DNA of 6,124 bases from Candidatus Sumerlaeota bacterium (lineage in GTDB: Bacteria > Sumerlaeota > Sumerlaeia > MWCT01). Positions 1 through 5,773 of this stretch are shown piece by piece (the first letter of the stretch is position 1; every line of letters starts with the position of its first letter). The notes under the pieces are model-generated. The model was given only the letters and a program-made list of their open reading frames with translations, was not told where the DNA came from and did not search any database. The stretch lies in the NCBI GenBank assembly GCA_026398545.1, contig JAPLSR010000275.1, forward strand, positions 1 to 6,124, given 5' to 3'. Position numbers and translations under genes: made by a program.

Positions 1-1300
1 GCATTTTCAAGAAACGCATTGTTATATTCGCCAGATAAAATTCGATTTCCCCTTCCCGTTGCCTCATATAACACATCCTCTGGTCTAGTGAAAGAACGGT
101 CGTCCAATTCAGCCCATCGGGCGAGGATAAGATTGCGCAGCCACGGGGATATTCCTGTGGCGCCATGCGGCTTTTGAGTATTATGCGGGAGACGGTCTGG
201 GGATTTCCGAGGTCAACTTCAAAAGCATCGCCGGAGCGCATAGGACGCCCGGTGCTCCACCTTGTCGCTGGATTTTGGTCCCAGACGGCGGTCGTCCCGC
301 TGTCGGAATCAACAAGCTGACTGGTCGGCGTCTTTTTGATATAAGTGGTGATGCAGTCCTTTGCGCGCCAGGCAAGAATGAAATGAATAGTAACCTTCTG
401 TCCGGGTTCTAAAACTTTCCGCACAACAAAGTCGTCGGTCGGCGCCCTTGAGTCTTTATCCCCGAAACTGAATCTTTCATAGCTCATGCCGCTGCGGCGA
501 AAATAATCCCAGGGAATTACTTTTTCCGGTTCTGCAAAATCTACAAAGATTCTTTTCATTGTATCATCAACTTCGTTGGAACCGATGAAGAAATAATCTG
601 TATATCCCGGAGGATTATTGTCCCTTAAAAATTCACGGAAAACAAGACCGTTTAAGCCAGACAATTTTTTCAAAAGAGAACTGCCATGTCTTAAAAGCCG
701 CCACTTTTCTTGAGAGACGAGCAGGGAGGTCCTGACCGTTTTTTCCGTGCGGTTATCAAGCGTGAATGAAAGAAATGCCACGGGAAGCGATGAGTTTTCA
801 ATATCGTGGGGAATGAGTGGAGAAAATGCGTCAAGTGTAATCCGGATGGGCAGGGCTCTGTCCTCGAACTGAATTGTGGCAAAGGGGAAAGAGCCGGTAT
901 ATTCCGTTCCGGCTATGTTCTCCACCCCTTCATATTCCGAATAATCGGGCAAGCCCAGACGCTGTTTATGGATGCGCTCCACATCGGCAATATTGGGGTC
1001 TGCGCAATTCGGCGCAAGGCGCAGCATCCTTGCAACCTTTGTAGTGCCGTCATCGTAGAACACGGCGAAGAAGGAGCCTTTGAGGAATCCCGTGCGGCGG
1101 TCCCAGTTGTTATAGATTGTTGCATTTGCGAATGAGCCATCGGTGAGAAGTTCTATTTTGCCACAGCCAATGCCGCCGAGCGGGACGCCGTTTGCCCACC
1201 GCACCGAGCGGATGATGCCTGTGTCGGTATCAAACTGTGAAAGGGCGGAGATTGTAATGCAAAAGAAAAACGCAATAAAGAGGATTTTATTGAATCCCAT
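1..1300 (-). CDS. Secreted GH116-type (GBA2-like) glycosidase with discoidin domain, partial (N-terminal 433 residues)
   Basis: The frame is open from ATG 1300 to the window edge with no stop, so the C-terminus is missing. Residues 1-21 form a Sec signal peptide (Asn-Lys, then a Phe/Ile-rich core, cleavage likely after Ala-Leu-Ser21), so the product is exported. Residues about 34-310 match the N-terminal beta-sandwich of GH116 (non-lysosomal glucosylceramidase family): GVPLGGIGCGKIEL at 38-51, DGSF at 54-57, an NNWD at 64-67, FPFATIQFED at 138-147, and DAFSPLIP followed by SSLPVAF at 157-177. Residues about 325-433 read as an F5/8 type C (discoidin) domain: NPATRWS at 343-349, FEVDLG at 360-365, SPDGLNW at 393-399. 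The GH116 nucleophile and acid/base lie in the (alpha/alpha)6 domain beyond the edge, so activity cannot be judged. Family members cleave beta-glucosides, beta-xylosides or related substrates. The start lies one base after the upstream dehydrogenase stop (TGA-G-ATG), which implies co-transcription and translational coupling. The GH116 fold is a confident call; the substrate is unknown. Confidence 0.85.
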   Translation of the reverse strand, partial: MGFNKILFIAFFFCITISALSQFDTDTGIIRSVRWANGVPLGGIGCGKIELLTDGSFANATIYNNWDRRTGFLKGSFFAVFYDDGTTKVARMLRLAPNCADPNIADVERIHKQRLGLPDYSEYEGVENIAGTEYTGSFPFATIQFEDRALPIRITLDAFSPLIPHDIENSSLPVAFLSFTLDNRTEKTVRTSLLVSQEKWRLLRHGSSLLKKLSGLNGLVFREFLRDNNPPGYTDYFFIGSNEVDDTMKRIFVDFAEPEKVIPWDYFRRSGMSYERFSFGDKDSRAPTDDFVVRKVLEPGQKVTIHFILAWRAKDCITTYIKKTPTSQLVDSDSGTTAVWDQNPATRWSTGRPMRSGDAFEVDLGNPQTVSRIILKSRMAPQEYPRGCAILSSPDGLNWTTVLSLDQRMCYMRQREGEIEFYLANITMRFLKM

Positions 1301-1301
1301 C

Positions 1302-2330
1302 TCAATCTATCCACGGGTCAATCATGATTTTGATGTGCTTATCTTTGGCTGTTTTGAAGAGTTCGATTGCCTCGGCAAGACGCGAAAGGGGCATGGTCGT
1401 GGTGACAATTGCCCCGCAATTGATTTTGCCCGCTTCAAGGATTCTGACAGCGCGCCCCAGAGTCTGCGGCGGCATCTTGGCGGCGATGATGCTGAGCTCC
1501 TTGGCAAACATTTCATAAGGCGAGACGGTTATCCGCTCATCTTCCGGGCAGACGCCGAAAATCATGAAAGTCCCACCGCTCTTTAGAAGACTCAGGCTTG
1601 CCTGAATGGCGCGAGCTGTGCCCGTGGCGTCAATGATATAATCCACCCCTGACGGTTCAATGGCAAGCACATCCTCCTGCCAGTTCGGTTTGCGGGCGTC
1701 AATGACCGCATCCGCCCCCAGCGATTTCGCCACCGCCCCGCGTTCGGGAATCACATCGGTTTGAATGACCTTTGTTGTTAAACTGTGTTTGAGAAGTTCC
1801 GTCCAGAGGAGACCCACTGAACCCGCACCGAGTATCATGGCGGAGCGGCAGCCCTTGAGATTCAGCCGGTCGTAGCCGTTGAGGACGCAGGCGAGGGTCT
1901 CGGCGAGGATGCCGCCCTTCGGACCGAGCCTCTCGGAGGTATGATATAGATGTGTCGCAGGAACGCTTGTATATTGGGCGAATCCGCCACAGCGGGCATA
2001 GCCGATAATTGTGGGACGCGGGCAGAGATTTGTCTTTCCCTCCTGGCAATTCTGACAGACGCCGCAGCCGACAACGGGGTCAACGCTGACCCGCTCGCCC
2101 TTTTTGAATGCCGTCACGCCTGTCGCCGGCTCAATCACCTCGCCGTATATTTCATGTCCCAGGACATTGGGCGGTTTTGCCAGAGGCACCTCCCCGCAAT
2201 AAATGTGAACATCCGTCCCGCAGACGCCGCACCCCAGAACCTTAATGACCACCTCGCCATCCTGAGGTTTTGGGACTGGCATGTCCCGCATCTCCAATTT
2301 GTTCGGTGCGACCCATACCATTGCTTTCAT
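1302..2330 (-). CDS. Zinc-dependent medium-chain dehydrogenase (sorbitol/threonine dehydrogenase-like), NAD-type
   Basis: This 342-residue cytoplasmic MDR-superfamily alcohol/polyol dehydrogenase is of normal family length. Catalytic zinc ligands are visible as Cys37 (CGVCGTD at 34-40), His59-Glu60 (GHE) and probably Glu144 (LAETLAC). The structural zinc site is complete: Cys89, Cys92, Cys95 and Cys103 in the CX2CX2CX7C pattern. The Rossmann motif GAGSVG is at 168-173, and Asp192 at the end of the second beta-strand (QTD) favours NAD over NADP. The ATG at 2330 is preferred because the family begins here (MKAMVW) and a GGGGG site lies 8 nt upstream. An in-frame TTG at 2366 and ATG at 2345 are weaker choices. 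The gene ends one base before the GH116 gene, so a sugar, polyol or cyclitol released by that enzyme is a reasonable guess at substrate, but this is inference. Sorbitol, galactitol-phosphate, threonine and glucose dehydrogenases share these motifs and cannot be separated by eye. Confidence 0.93.
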   Translation of the reverse strand: MKAMVWVAPNKLEMRDMPVPKPQDGEVVIKVLGCGVCGTDVHIYCGEVPLAKPPNVLGHEIYGEVIEPATGVTAFKKGERVSVDPVVGCGVCQNCQEGKTNLCPRPTIIGYARCGGFAQYTSVPATHLYHTSERLGPKGGILAETLACVLNGYDRLNLKGCRSAMILGAGSVGLLWTELLKHSLTTKVIQTDVIPERGAVAKSLGADAVIDARKPNWQEDVLAIEPSGVDYIIDATGTARAIQASLSLLKSGGTFMIFGVCPEDERITVSPYEMFAKELSIIAAKMPPQTLGRAVRILEAGKINCGAIVTTTMPLSRLAEAIELFKTAKDKHIKIMIDPWID

Positions 2331-2334
2331 ATTT

Positions 2335-2565
2335 TTATCCCCCATCGTATTGGTAGTGGATTTCAATAATAACCTTGCCCGTTTTGCCGGTTATGTCAAC
2401 ATCGCCTTTTCCGGAATCAAACATTTTATCAGGAAGGCTTTCCGGCGCAACAGGGCACCGCTGGAATGTTTTGGAGTCGTTGGATTCTGCCGCAAGATTG
2501 CATTTGGGTTCAATCCGGCGACTGACTGATTTTGCGGCGTCCCCGGCAACGCAAACGGGGCTATA
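2335..2565 (-). pseudogene. Start-less coding-like segment, possible gene remnant (76 codons)
   Basis: The frame from just after an in-frame TGA (2568-2566) to TAA (2337-2335) is open for 76 codons. Its codons are rich in purine first positions (GAT, GGC, AAA, GAA, ATT, ACC), as in real genes here. The C-terminal part, GDVDITGKTGKVIIEIHY, looks like the last beta-strands of a genuine protein domain. No acceptable start is present: the only in-frame ATG would leave about 33 residues, and the reading upstream of the TGA soon meets a TAA (2592-2590). The stop falls four nt before the dehydrogenase ATG, the spacing expected for an operon partner. It is therefore most likely the 3' end of a decayed or truncated gene, or a gene broken by a sequencing or assembly frameshift. 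The function is not recognised. The competing 62-codon frame at 2579-2391 has poorer codon character and no Shine-Dalgarno site. The remaining ~75 nt (2566-2640) is AT-rich and shows no convincing promoter or terminator. Confidence 0.4.
2339..2343 (-). promoter_or_regulatory. Shine-Dalgarno-like site for the dehydrogenase
   Basis: A GGGGG run sits 8 nt upstream of ATG 2330. It decides the start in favour of the MKAMVW form over the TTG at 2366. It lies inside the last codons of the upstream coding-like segment, so any ribosome finishing there would stop almost on the dehydrogenase start. Confidence 0.6.
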
Positions 2566-2640
2566 TCAAATCTTGCCATCGGCGGTGTCTTAGTTGCGCA
2601 TAATTATTTGAAATATTTGTATGGATTGACACCAAGCCGG

Positions 2641-4425
2641 TTATTTCTGTTCTTTTTCAGCCGCCTCCAGTTTGAGGATGACAATATAGGCGTTTTCCAA
2701 ATTGGTGATGCCCATAAGAGTAGATTTTCCCAGCGTAAGGTAGAGTGTGTTTTCAAAGAGGTTCACATCCTTGACGGAATTTTCATCTTTTATTACTTTA
2801 TCTAAACTAACCCGAAAGATCATATAGGGCTCCCGCTGATCAATATATTCAAGATGGCATGAAAAGCCATTCGTTAACGAAAGTGAGGCTTTACCCACAT
2901 CGCCTTTTTCCGGAAGCAGGTAGATCAACCCAGTTGAGAATTCCCGAACTACATTAATGCCGGCAATTTTGAGGTCTTCCTTGTTGATGCCATATTGCTC
3001 GGCAGCCTTGGCGGCGTCTATGGTTGGGAGTGAAAGTCTTGGGTTTTCGAACCCTTCCAGAAGTGTGACAATCACTTTGTATGGTTTAACATTAGCGGGT
3101 TTGGCGGCTTTCCCAACCCATGCGTCCATCGCCTGCATCAGGGACATGAATTTCTCGTGGGTTTTTTCCGTGGCGGTCAGAAAGAGCATCCCGGTTTTTT
3201 CATCCGCCTCGGCGCTCTCCTCGACCTTGTCTATTTTGATGATAGGGAGTTTTTTATTAACATTACGCCCCGGTATGATTTCCAGATGAGCGTCGTTATC
3301 CACCATTGCCAGATAATACGTGTCCAGCTCCGGTGTAATGAGCGACTTGTCTGTCTGCACGGAGACGGTTTTAATCGGGTAAGCCTTTGTTTCAAGGGAG
3401 TAATCCTTTTTGAATTCCTCCCTTGTTTTTTGGTCTTTTTCATTTTTTTCGCCTTCGTGTTTTTTATATTCCAGATATTTATCATAATTCTTGTAAGAAA
3501 CTGCCAGGATGGTGGGCGTTTCCCAGTCGAAGGTCAGATAGCTATTGTCTCTCTCCAAGTCTTTGATGATTTTCTCGACTATTATACTATTATATGTGTA
3601 TACGCTGTATGAGAGATTCAAGTTACAGCTCTGGGCTAACTCAACAGACTCGGGATGGTCGGGATAAGGAATCCATTTCACCGTAAAACCATATTTTTCC
3701 CCGAATTCATCAAGAAAATCCTTTATGGGGTGATGAAGATGGTCCCCCAAATCAAATTTGTCTATGAAGGCGTCCTTGCCGCGAATGGTATAATCCGGTC
3801 CAGCATCCAGCCTCACTTGGGTCGTTTTCGTTTCTTCGAACACCTTCGAAACATAAACATTTGCCCGGAAAGCCTGTCCCTGAGCGCCTGAGTTCATGGG
3901 AATGGATGTTTTTTCACCGCTTCTGGAATCCTCAAACTCCAGCATGTAATAACTGGAACCATCGGGAAATATCTTTTTTTCGTCAGATACCCTGATATTT
4001 AACTCGTTAATCGTTATGGGACAAAGGTTGGAAACAAAGCAATTCAAGTTATACGGCCGACCGCCCATATTATATTTAGATGAATACTTTTTGGTGTTGA
4101 TGAAAAATTTTGATAACGGTATAGCCCCTTCCATATCTTGCTTGAATGCAAGCGCCACCTCATCAATATATATGGTCATTATGGTCATATGTTTTGCGAG
4201 CATGTCTTTGATGGATTTGACCGGACCAACGATGTCAAATGTCCCCATGGGCAGTCCGGGCGCCTGTTTTTCCTTGAAGTTCCACGTGATTTTTATTCCC
4301 ATGACGGTGACCGTTTGTCCGGGGTAGAGGGTTGCGCTTGCCTGTTCCACCTCTGCCGCCAGAGCGGGAATAAACTGCGCACTCAATAAAACCACCAGAA
4401 ATAGCATTGCATGACATTTTCTCAT
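2641..4425 (-). CDS. Secreted protein with secretin-type N0/STN-like and N1-like regions, no pore domain
   Basis: This 594-residue protein has a clear Sec signal peptide (MRK, then a hydrophobic core at 7-20, cleavage after Ala-Leu-Ala23 or Ala24), so it acts in the periplasm or at the outer membrane. I do not recognise residues 25-225. They are beta-rich and contain two cysteines (Cys129, Cys135) that could form a disulphide. Residues about 232-310 resemble an STN/N0 module: an HPIKDFLDEFGEKYGFTVKW helix-strand, a beta stretch, a second helix, then TFDWETPTILAVSY. A Lys/Glu-rich helical linker follows at 311-345. Residues about 369-435 resemble a secretin N1 repeat, with MLFLTATEKTHEKFMSLMQAM in the position of the usual LIVxGTxxxHxxIxxLLxxLD. 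The last ~140 residues form an unnamed beta-rich domain ending in a VILKL strand. There is no secretin beta-barrel. AAAGGAGG lies 9 nt before the ATG. It follows the sigma/anti-sigma pair after 49 nt and is probably in the same operon. The domain calls rest on pattern recognition and are tentative. Confidence 0.85.
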   Translation of the reverse strand: MRKCHAMLFLVVLLSAQFIPALAAEVEQASATLYPGQTVTVMGIKITWNFKEKQAPGLPMGTFDIVGPVKSIKDMLAKHMTIMTIYIDEVALAFKQDMEGAIPLSKFFINTKKYSSKYNMGGRPYNLNCFVSNLCPITINELNIRVSDEKKIFPDGSSYYMLEFEDSRSGEKTSIPMNSGAQGQAFRANVYVSKVFEETKTTQVRLDAGPDYTIRGKDAFIDKFDLGDHLHHPIKDFLDEFGEKYGFTVKWIPYPDHPESVELAQSCNLNLSYSVYTYNSIIVEKIIKDLERDNSYLTFDWETPTILAVSYKNYDKYLEYKKHEGEKNEKDQKTREEFKKDYSLETKAYPIKTVSVQTDKSLITPELDTYYLAMVDNDAHLEIIPGRNVNKKLPIIKIDKVEESAEADEKTGMLFLTATEKTHEKFMSLMQAMDAWVGKAAKPANVKPYKVIVTLLEGFENPRLSLPTIDAAKAAEQYGINKEDLKIAGINVVREFSTGLIYLLPEKGDVGKASLSLTNGFSCHLEYIDQREPYMIFRVSLDKVIKDENSVKDVNLFENTLYLTLGKSTLMGITNLENAYIVILKLEAAEKEQK

Positions 4426-4434
4426 CTTGGAAAT

Positions 4435-4442
4435 CCTCCTTT
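4435..4442 (-). promoter_or_regulatory. Strong Shine-Dalgarno site of the 594-aa gene
   Basis: AAAGGAGG, a near-perfect anti-16S match, sits 9 nt before ATG 4425. It lies immediately downstream of the palindrome at 4444-4469, so folding of that hairpin would leave it exposed rather than sequestered. Confidence 0.8.
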
Positions 4443-4443
4443 G

Positions 4444-4469
4444 TCCGCCGTAGCTTTAGCGAAGGCGGA
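4444..4469 (-). repeat. GC-rich palindrome (REP-like hairpin) between anti-sigma and 594-aa genes
   Basis: The arms TCCGCC and GGCGGA are perfectly complementary around a 14-nt centre that itself contains GCTAAAGC. It begins 5 nt after the anti-sigma stop and ends 1-2 nt before the next gene's Shine-Dalgarno site. No T-run follows, so it is not a standard intrinsic terminator. Such a unit could be a dispersed intergenic palindrome, an mRNA processing or stability hairpin, or an attenuator. I have an unverified impression that similar sequences recur in draft genomes of uncultured phyla. Only one copy is in this window. Confidence 0.55.
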
Positions 4470-4474
4470 TTGTT

Positions 4475-5050
4475 TTATTTCGCCTGGGCAATGCGGATGG
4501 AGCCATCCACAACCCAGATGGAACGCGTTTCGGTATTTACCCCCGTGGTTTCTATAATAATACGTCCGTTTTCGCGCGTGATGCGGCGTTCGGATTTATC
4601 CTCCTGTGGAATTTTAGGCGTTTCCCTTGCCGCCGGTGCGGGCGCAGGCGCTGGTTTTGTTTCCACCATAGTTGTTTTTGGAGAGATGGGTTTCTCCATA
4701 GCTCCCTTTTGGGGGAATCCTTTTCCGATGAGGAATCCGAGGAGGAAGATGGCGGCAATGACGATTGCGCGTCTGAACATTGTGACTATTTTCGCCCGCC
4801 GTCCGGTTTGCTTGATGGTAATGGTGGGACATTTCAGGGCATCCACGAGCTCCAGCCCCGGCGGTTCCTCTGAAACCCAGGCGCGCGCAATCTCAAGTGA
4901 TTTGCGGCTCGCCTCCACTTCGCGCTTGAGTGTGTCATCGCCCATGAGGATACGTTCAAAGGTTTCCTTTTCCTCCTGTGACATCAGCCCGGCGATATAT
5001 GCCGCAATCTTTTCCTCACGCTCGTTCATGTGGTTTCCCCCTTTATTCAT
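4475..5050 (-). CDS. Putative membrane-anchored anti-sigma factor (single transmembrane segment, no zinc motif)
   Basis: The 191-residue product overlaps the sigma gene by 8 nt (ATGAATAA), the usual arrangement for an ECF sigma factor and its anti-sigma partner. Residues about 8-60 are a charged helical cytoplasmic region (EEKIAAYIAGLMSQEEKETFE, then a second helix with EVEASRKSLEIA) typical of short anti-sigma domains. There is no HX3CX2C zinc-binding motif, so it is not a ZAS-type anti-sigma. A basic patch (GRRAKIVTMFRR) precedes one transmembrane helix at about 95-111. A Pro/Ala linker (KPAPAPAPAA, 132-141) follows, then a short periplasmic tail with two beta-like stretches (GRIIIETTG; SIWVVDGSIRIA). 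The start at 5050 has GGAGGG 5-6 nt upstream. ATG 5029 (MNEREEK) with GGGGG 7 nt upstream is a close alternative. The role is inferred from topology and context, not from a recognisable catalytic or metal site. Confidence 0.78.
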   Translation of the reverse strand: MNKGGNHMNEREEKIAAYIAGLMSQEEKETFERILMGDDTLKREVEASRKSLEIARAWVSEEPPGLELVDALKCPTITIKQTGRRAKIVTMFRRAIVIAAIFLLGFLIGKGFPQKGAMEKPISPKTTMVETKPAPAPAPAARETPKIPQEDKSERRITRENGRIIIETTGVNTETRSIWVVDGSIRIAQAK

Positions 5051-5612
5051 TTTTTCCCTCCAGGGTTTCAGGTGGCAGTGCGATGCGGATTTTTGCAATG
5101 GCGTGGCAGATTTGAGACCTGACTTGTCCTGCAGGGATGCCAAGCCGTTCCGCAATCTCAGCAGGCGTCATCTCTTCGCGCCATCTGAGGGTGAAGATGG
5201 CGCGCTGTTGTGGGGAGAGCCCTGCCATGGCTTTTTCGACCAGTTCCCGCCGCTCCTGCGTCTCGATGGTTTTTTGCGGATTGTTGCCCGCCTGTTTTTC
5301 GTCAATGATGGATGCGATGATGTCAGGTTCTGTTTGCATTTCGCAGCGTCTTCCGGGACGGCGGAGGATGTTGACGGCTTCATTTGCCGCAATGGCGGTG
5401 AGCCATGAGCGAAACGCTCCCCGTCCCTGATACCTCCCTATTTTTTCCGCAAGGCGGGCGAAGACATTCTGCGTCACATCGAGGGAGTCCTCCACATTGA
5501 GAGTGATTTTCCATGCAATGGAATAGACAAGATGTCTATAACGTTCGAACAGAGTTGCAAAGGCGTTCTGCTCGCCGTGTGCCGCCGCCCGTGCCAGCGT
5601 TGCATCATCCAC
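5043..5612 (-). CDS. ECF-family RNA polymerase sigma factor (sigma-70 group 4)
   Basis: This cytoplasmic transcription initiation factor directs RNA polymerase to a dedicated promoter set. Region 2 spans about residues 14-85: AFATLFERYRHLVYSIA (2.1), then DSLDVTQNVFARLAEKIGRY (2.2, core binding) and FRSWLTAIAANEAVNILRR (2.3-2.4, -10 recognition). A variable linker runs about 86-120. Region 4 spans about 123-180: GLSPQQRAIFTLRW, then a helix-turn-helix TPAEIAERLGIPAGQVRSQICHA (149-171) for -35 recognition. There is no extra C-terminal domain, and 189 residues is a normal ECF length. GTG 5612 is chosen because it gives the family-typical MDDATLARAA start and has GGGGGAG about 7 nt upstream. The in-frame ATG at 5633 (seven residues longer) has no clear Shine-Dalgarno site. 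It is first in the operon with the overlapping putative anti-sigma gene; autoregulation is common for this class but not shown here. Confidence 0.95.
   Translation of the reverse strand: MDDATLARAAAHGEQNAFATLFERYRHLVYSIAWKITLNVEDSLDVTQNVFARLAEKIGRYQGRGAFRSWLTAIAANEAVNILRRPGRRCEMQTEPDIIASIIDEKQAGNNPQKTIETQERRELVEKAMAGLSPQQRAIFTLRWREEMTPAEIAERLGIPAGQVRSQICHAIAKIRIALPPETLEGKNE
5056..5061 (-). promoter_or_regulatory. Shine-Dalgarno site inside the sigma gene for the anti-sigma start
   Basis: GGAGGG lies in the final codons of the sigma gene, with five A residues between it and ATG 5050. It supports the 5050 start and translational coupling through the ATGAATAA overlap. Confidence 0.6.
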
Positions 5613-5642
5613 AGGATGTCTCCCCCACCTCATGAGGTGTTC

Positions 5643-5648
5643 ATCATA
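5643..5648 (-). promoter_or_regulatory. Candidate -10 element near the sigma gene
   Basis: TATGAT on the minus strand matches the sigma-70 -10 consensus at five of six positions. Transcription from it would start near 5636, making the ATG at 5633 almost leaderless while leaving GTG 5612 with a normal Shine-Dalgarno leader. No good -35 is seen at 16-18 nt. A second candidate, TATAAT at 5757-5752 with TTCTCA 17 nt upstream (5780-5775), would give a long leader and overlaps the divergent gene's start. Neither can be preferred by eye. Confidence 0.25.
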
Positions 5649-5655
5649 TAAGACA

Positions 5656-5707
5656 CGCGGGAGGTGCGATAAGCTTATGCAGAAAGGAATTTATTTCCAT
5701 TCCCGCG
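5656..5707. repeat. Nested inverted repeats in the divergent intergenic spacer
   Basis: A 7-bp inverted pair, CGCGGGA (5656-5662) and TCCCGCG (5701-5707), encloses a perfect 10-bp palindrome ATAAGCTTAT (5669-5678) and a GGAA-N5-TTCC element (5686-5698). All sit between the two divergent starts, a location where operators for shared control are common. No regulator can be named. Short repeats like these can arise by chance. Confidence 0.35.
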
Positions 5708-5773
5708 CAGTTTTTGCTTTATTTTTCGGATGATTGTGAAAAACTTGTTACATTATACGCAGGGGGCTTTCAA

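Noticed and set aside
2331..2366. TTG start at 2366 for the dehydrogenase
   Set aside because: The added 12 residues are not part of the MDR fold, the codon is TTG with no upstream Shine-Dalgarno site, and ATG 2330 has both family and ribosome-site support.
2541..2560. Hairpin CCCCG/CGGGG as terminator of the 594-aa gene
   Set aside because: The stem is only 5 bp with a 10-nt loop, no T-tract follows, and it lies inside the coding-like segment.
2566..2568. In-frame TGA as selenocysteine or reassigned Trp/Gly codon linking the coding-like segment to upstream codons
   Set aside because: The dehydrogenase ends with TGA and all genes here use TGG for Trp, so the standard code applies. No SECIS-like hairpin is obvious just after the TGA, and another stop (TAA) lies only eight codons upstream.
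2641..4425. Full outer-membrane secretin
   Set aside because: Only N-domain-like regions are seen; the C-terminal part lacks the long amphipathic strands and conserved motifs of the secretin pore.
4444..4469. Intrinsic terminator after the anti-sigma gene
   Set aside because: The hairpin is not followed by a T-run on either strand; a ribosome site follows directly.
4407..5408. Long 333-codon plus-strand open frame opposite the sigma and anti-sigma genes
   Set aside because: It lies antisense to two well-supported genes, has no coherent domain or Shine-Dalgarno support, and its composition is what an antisense shadow gives.
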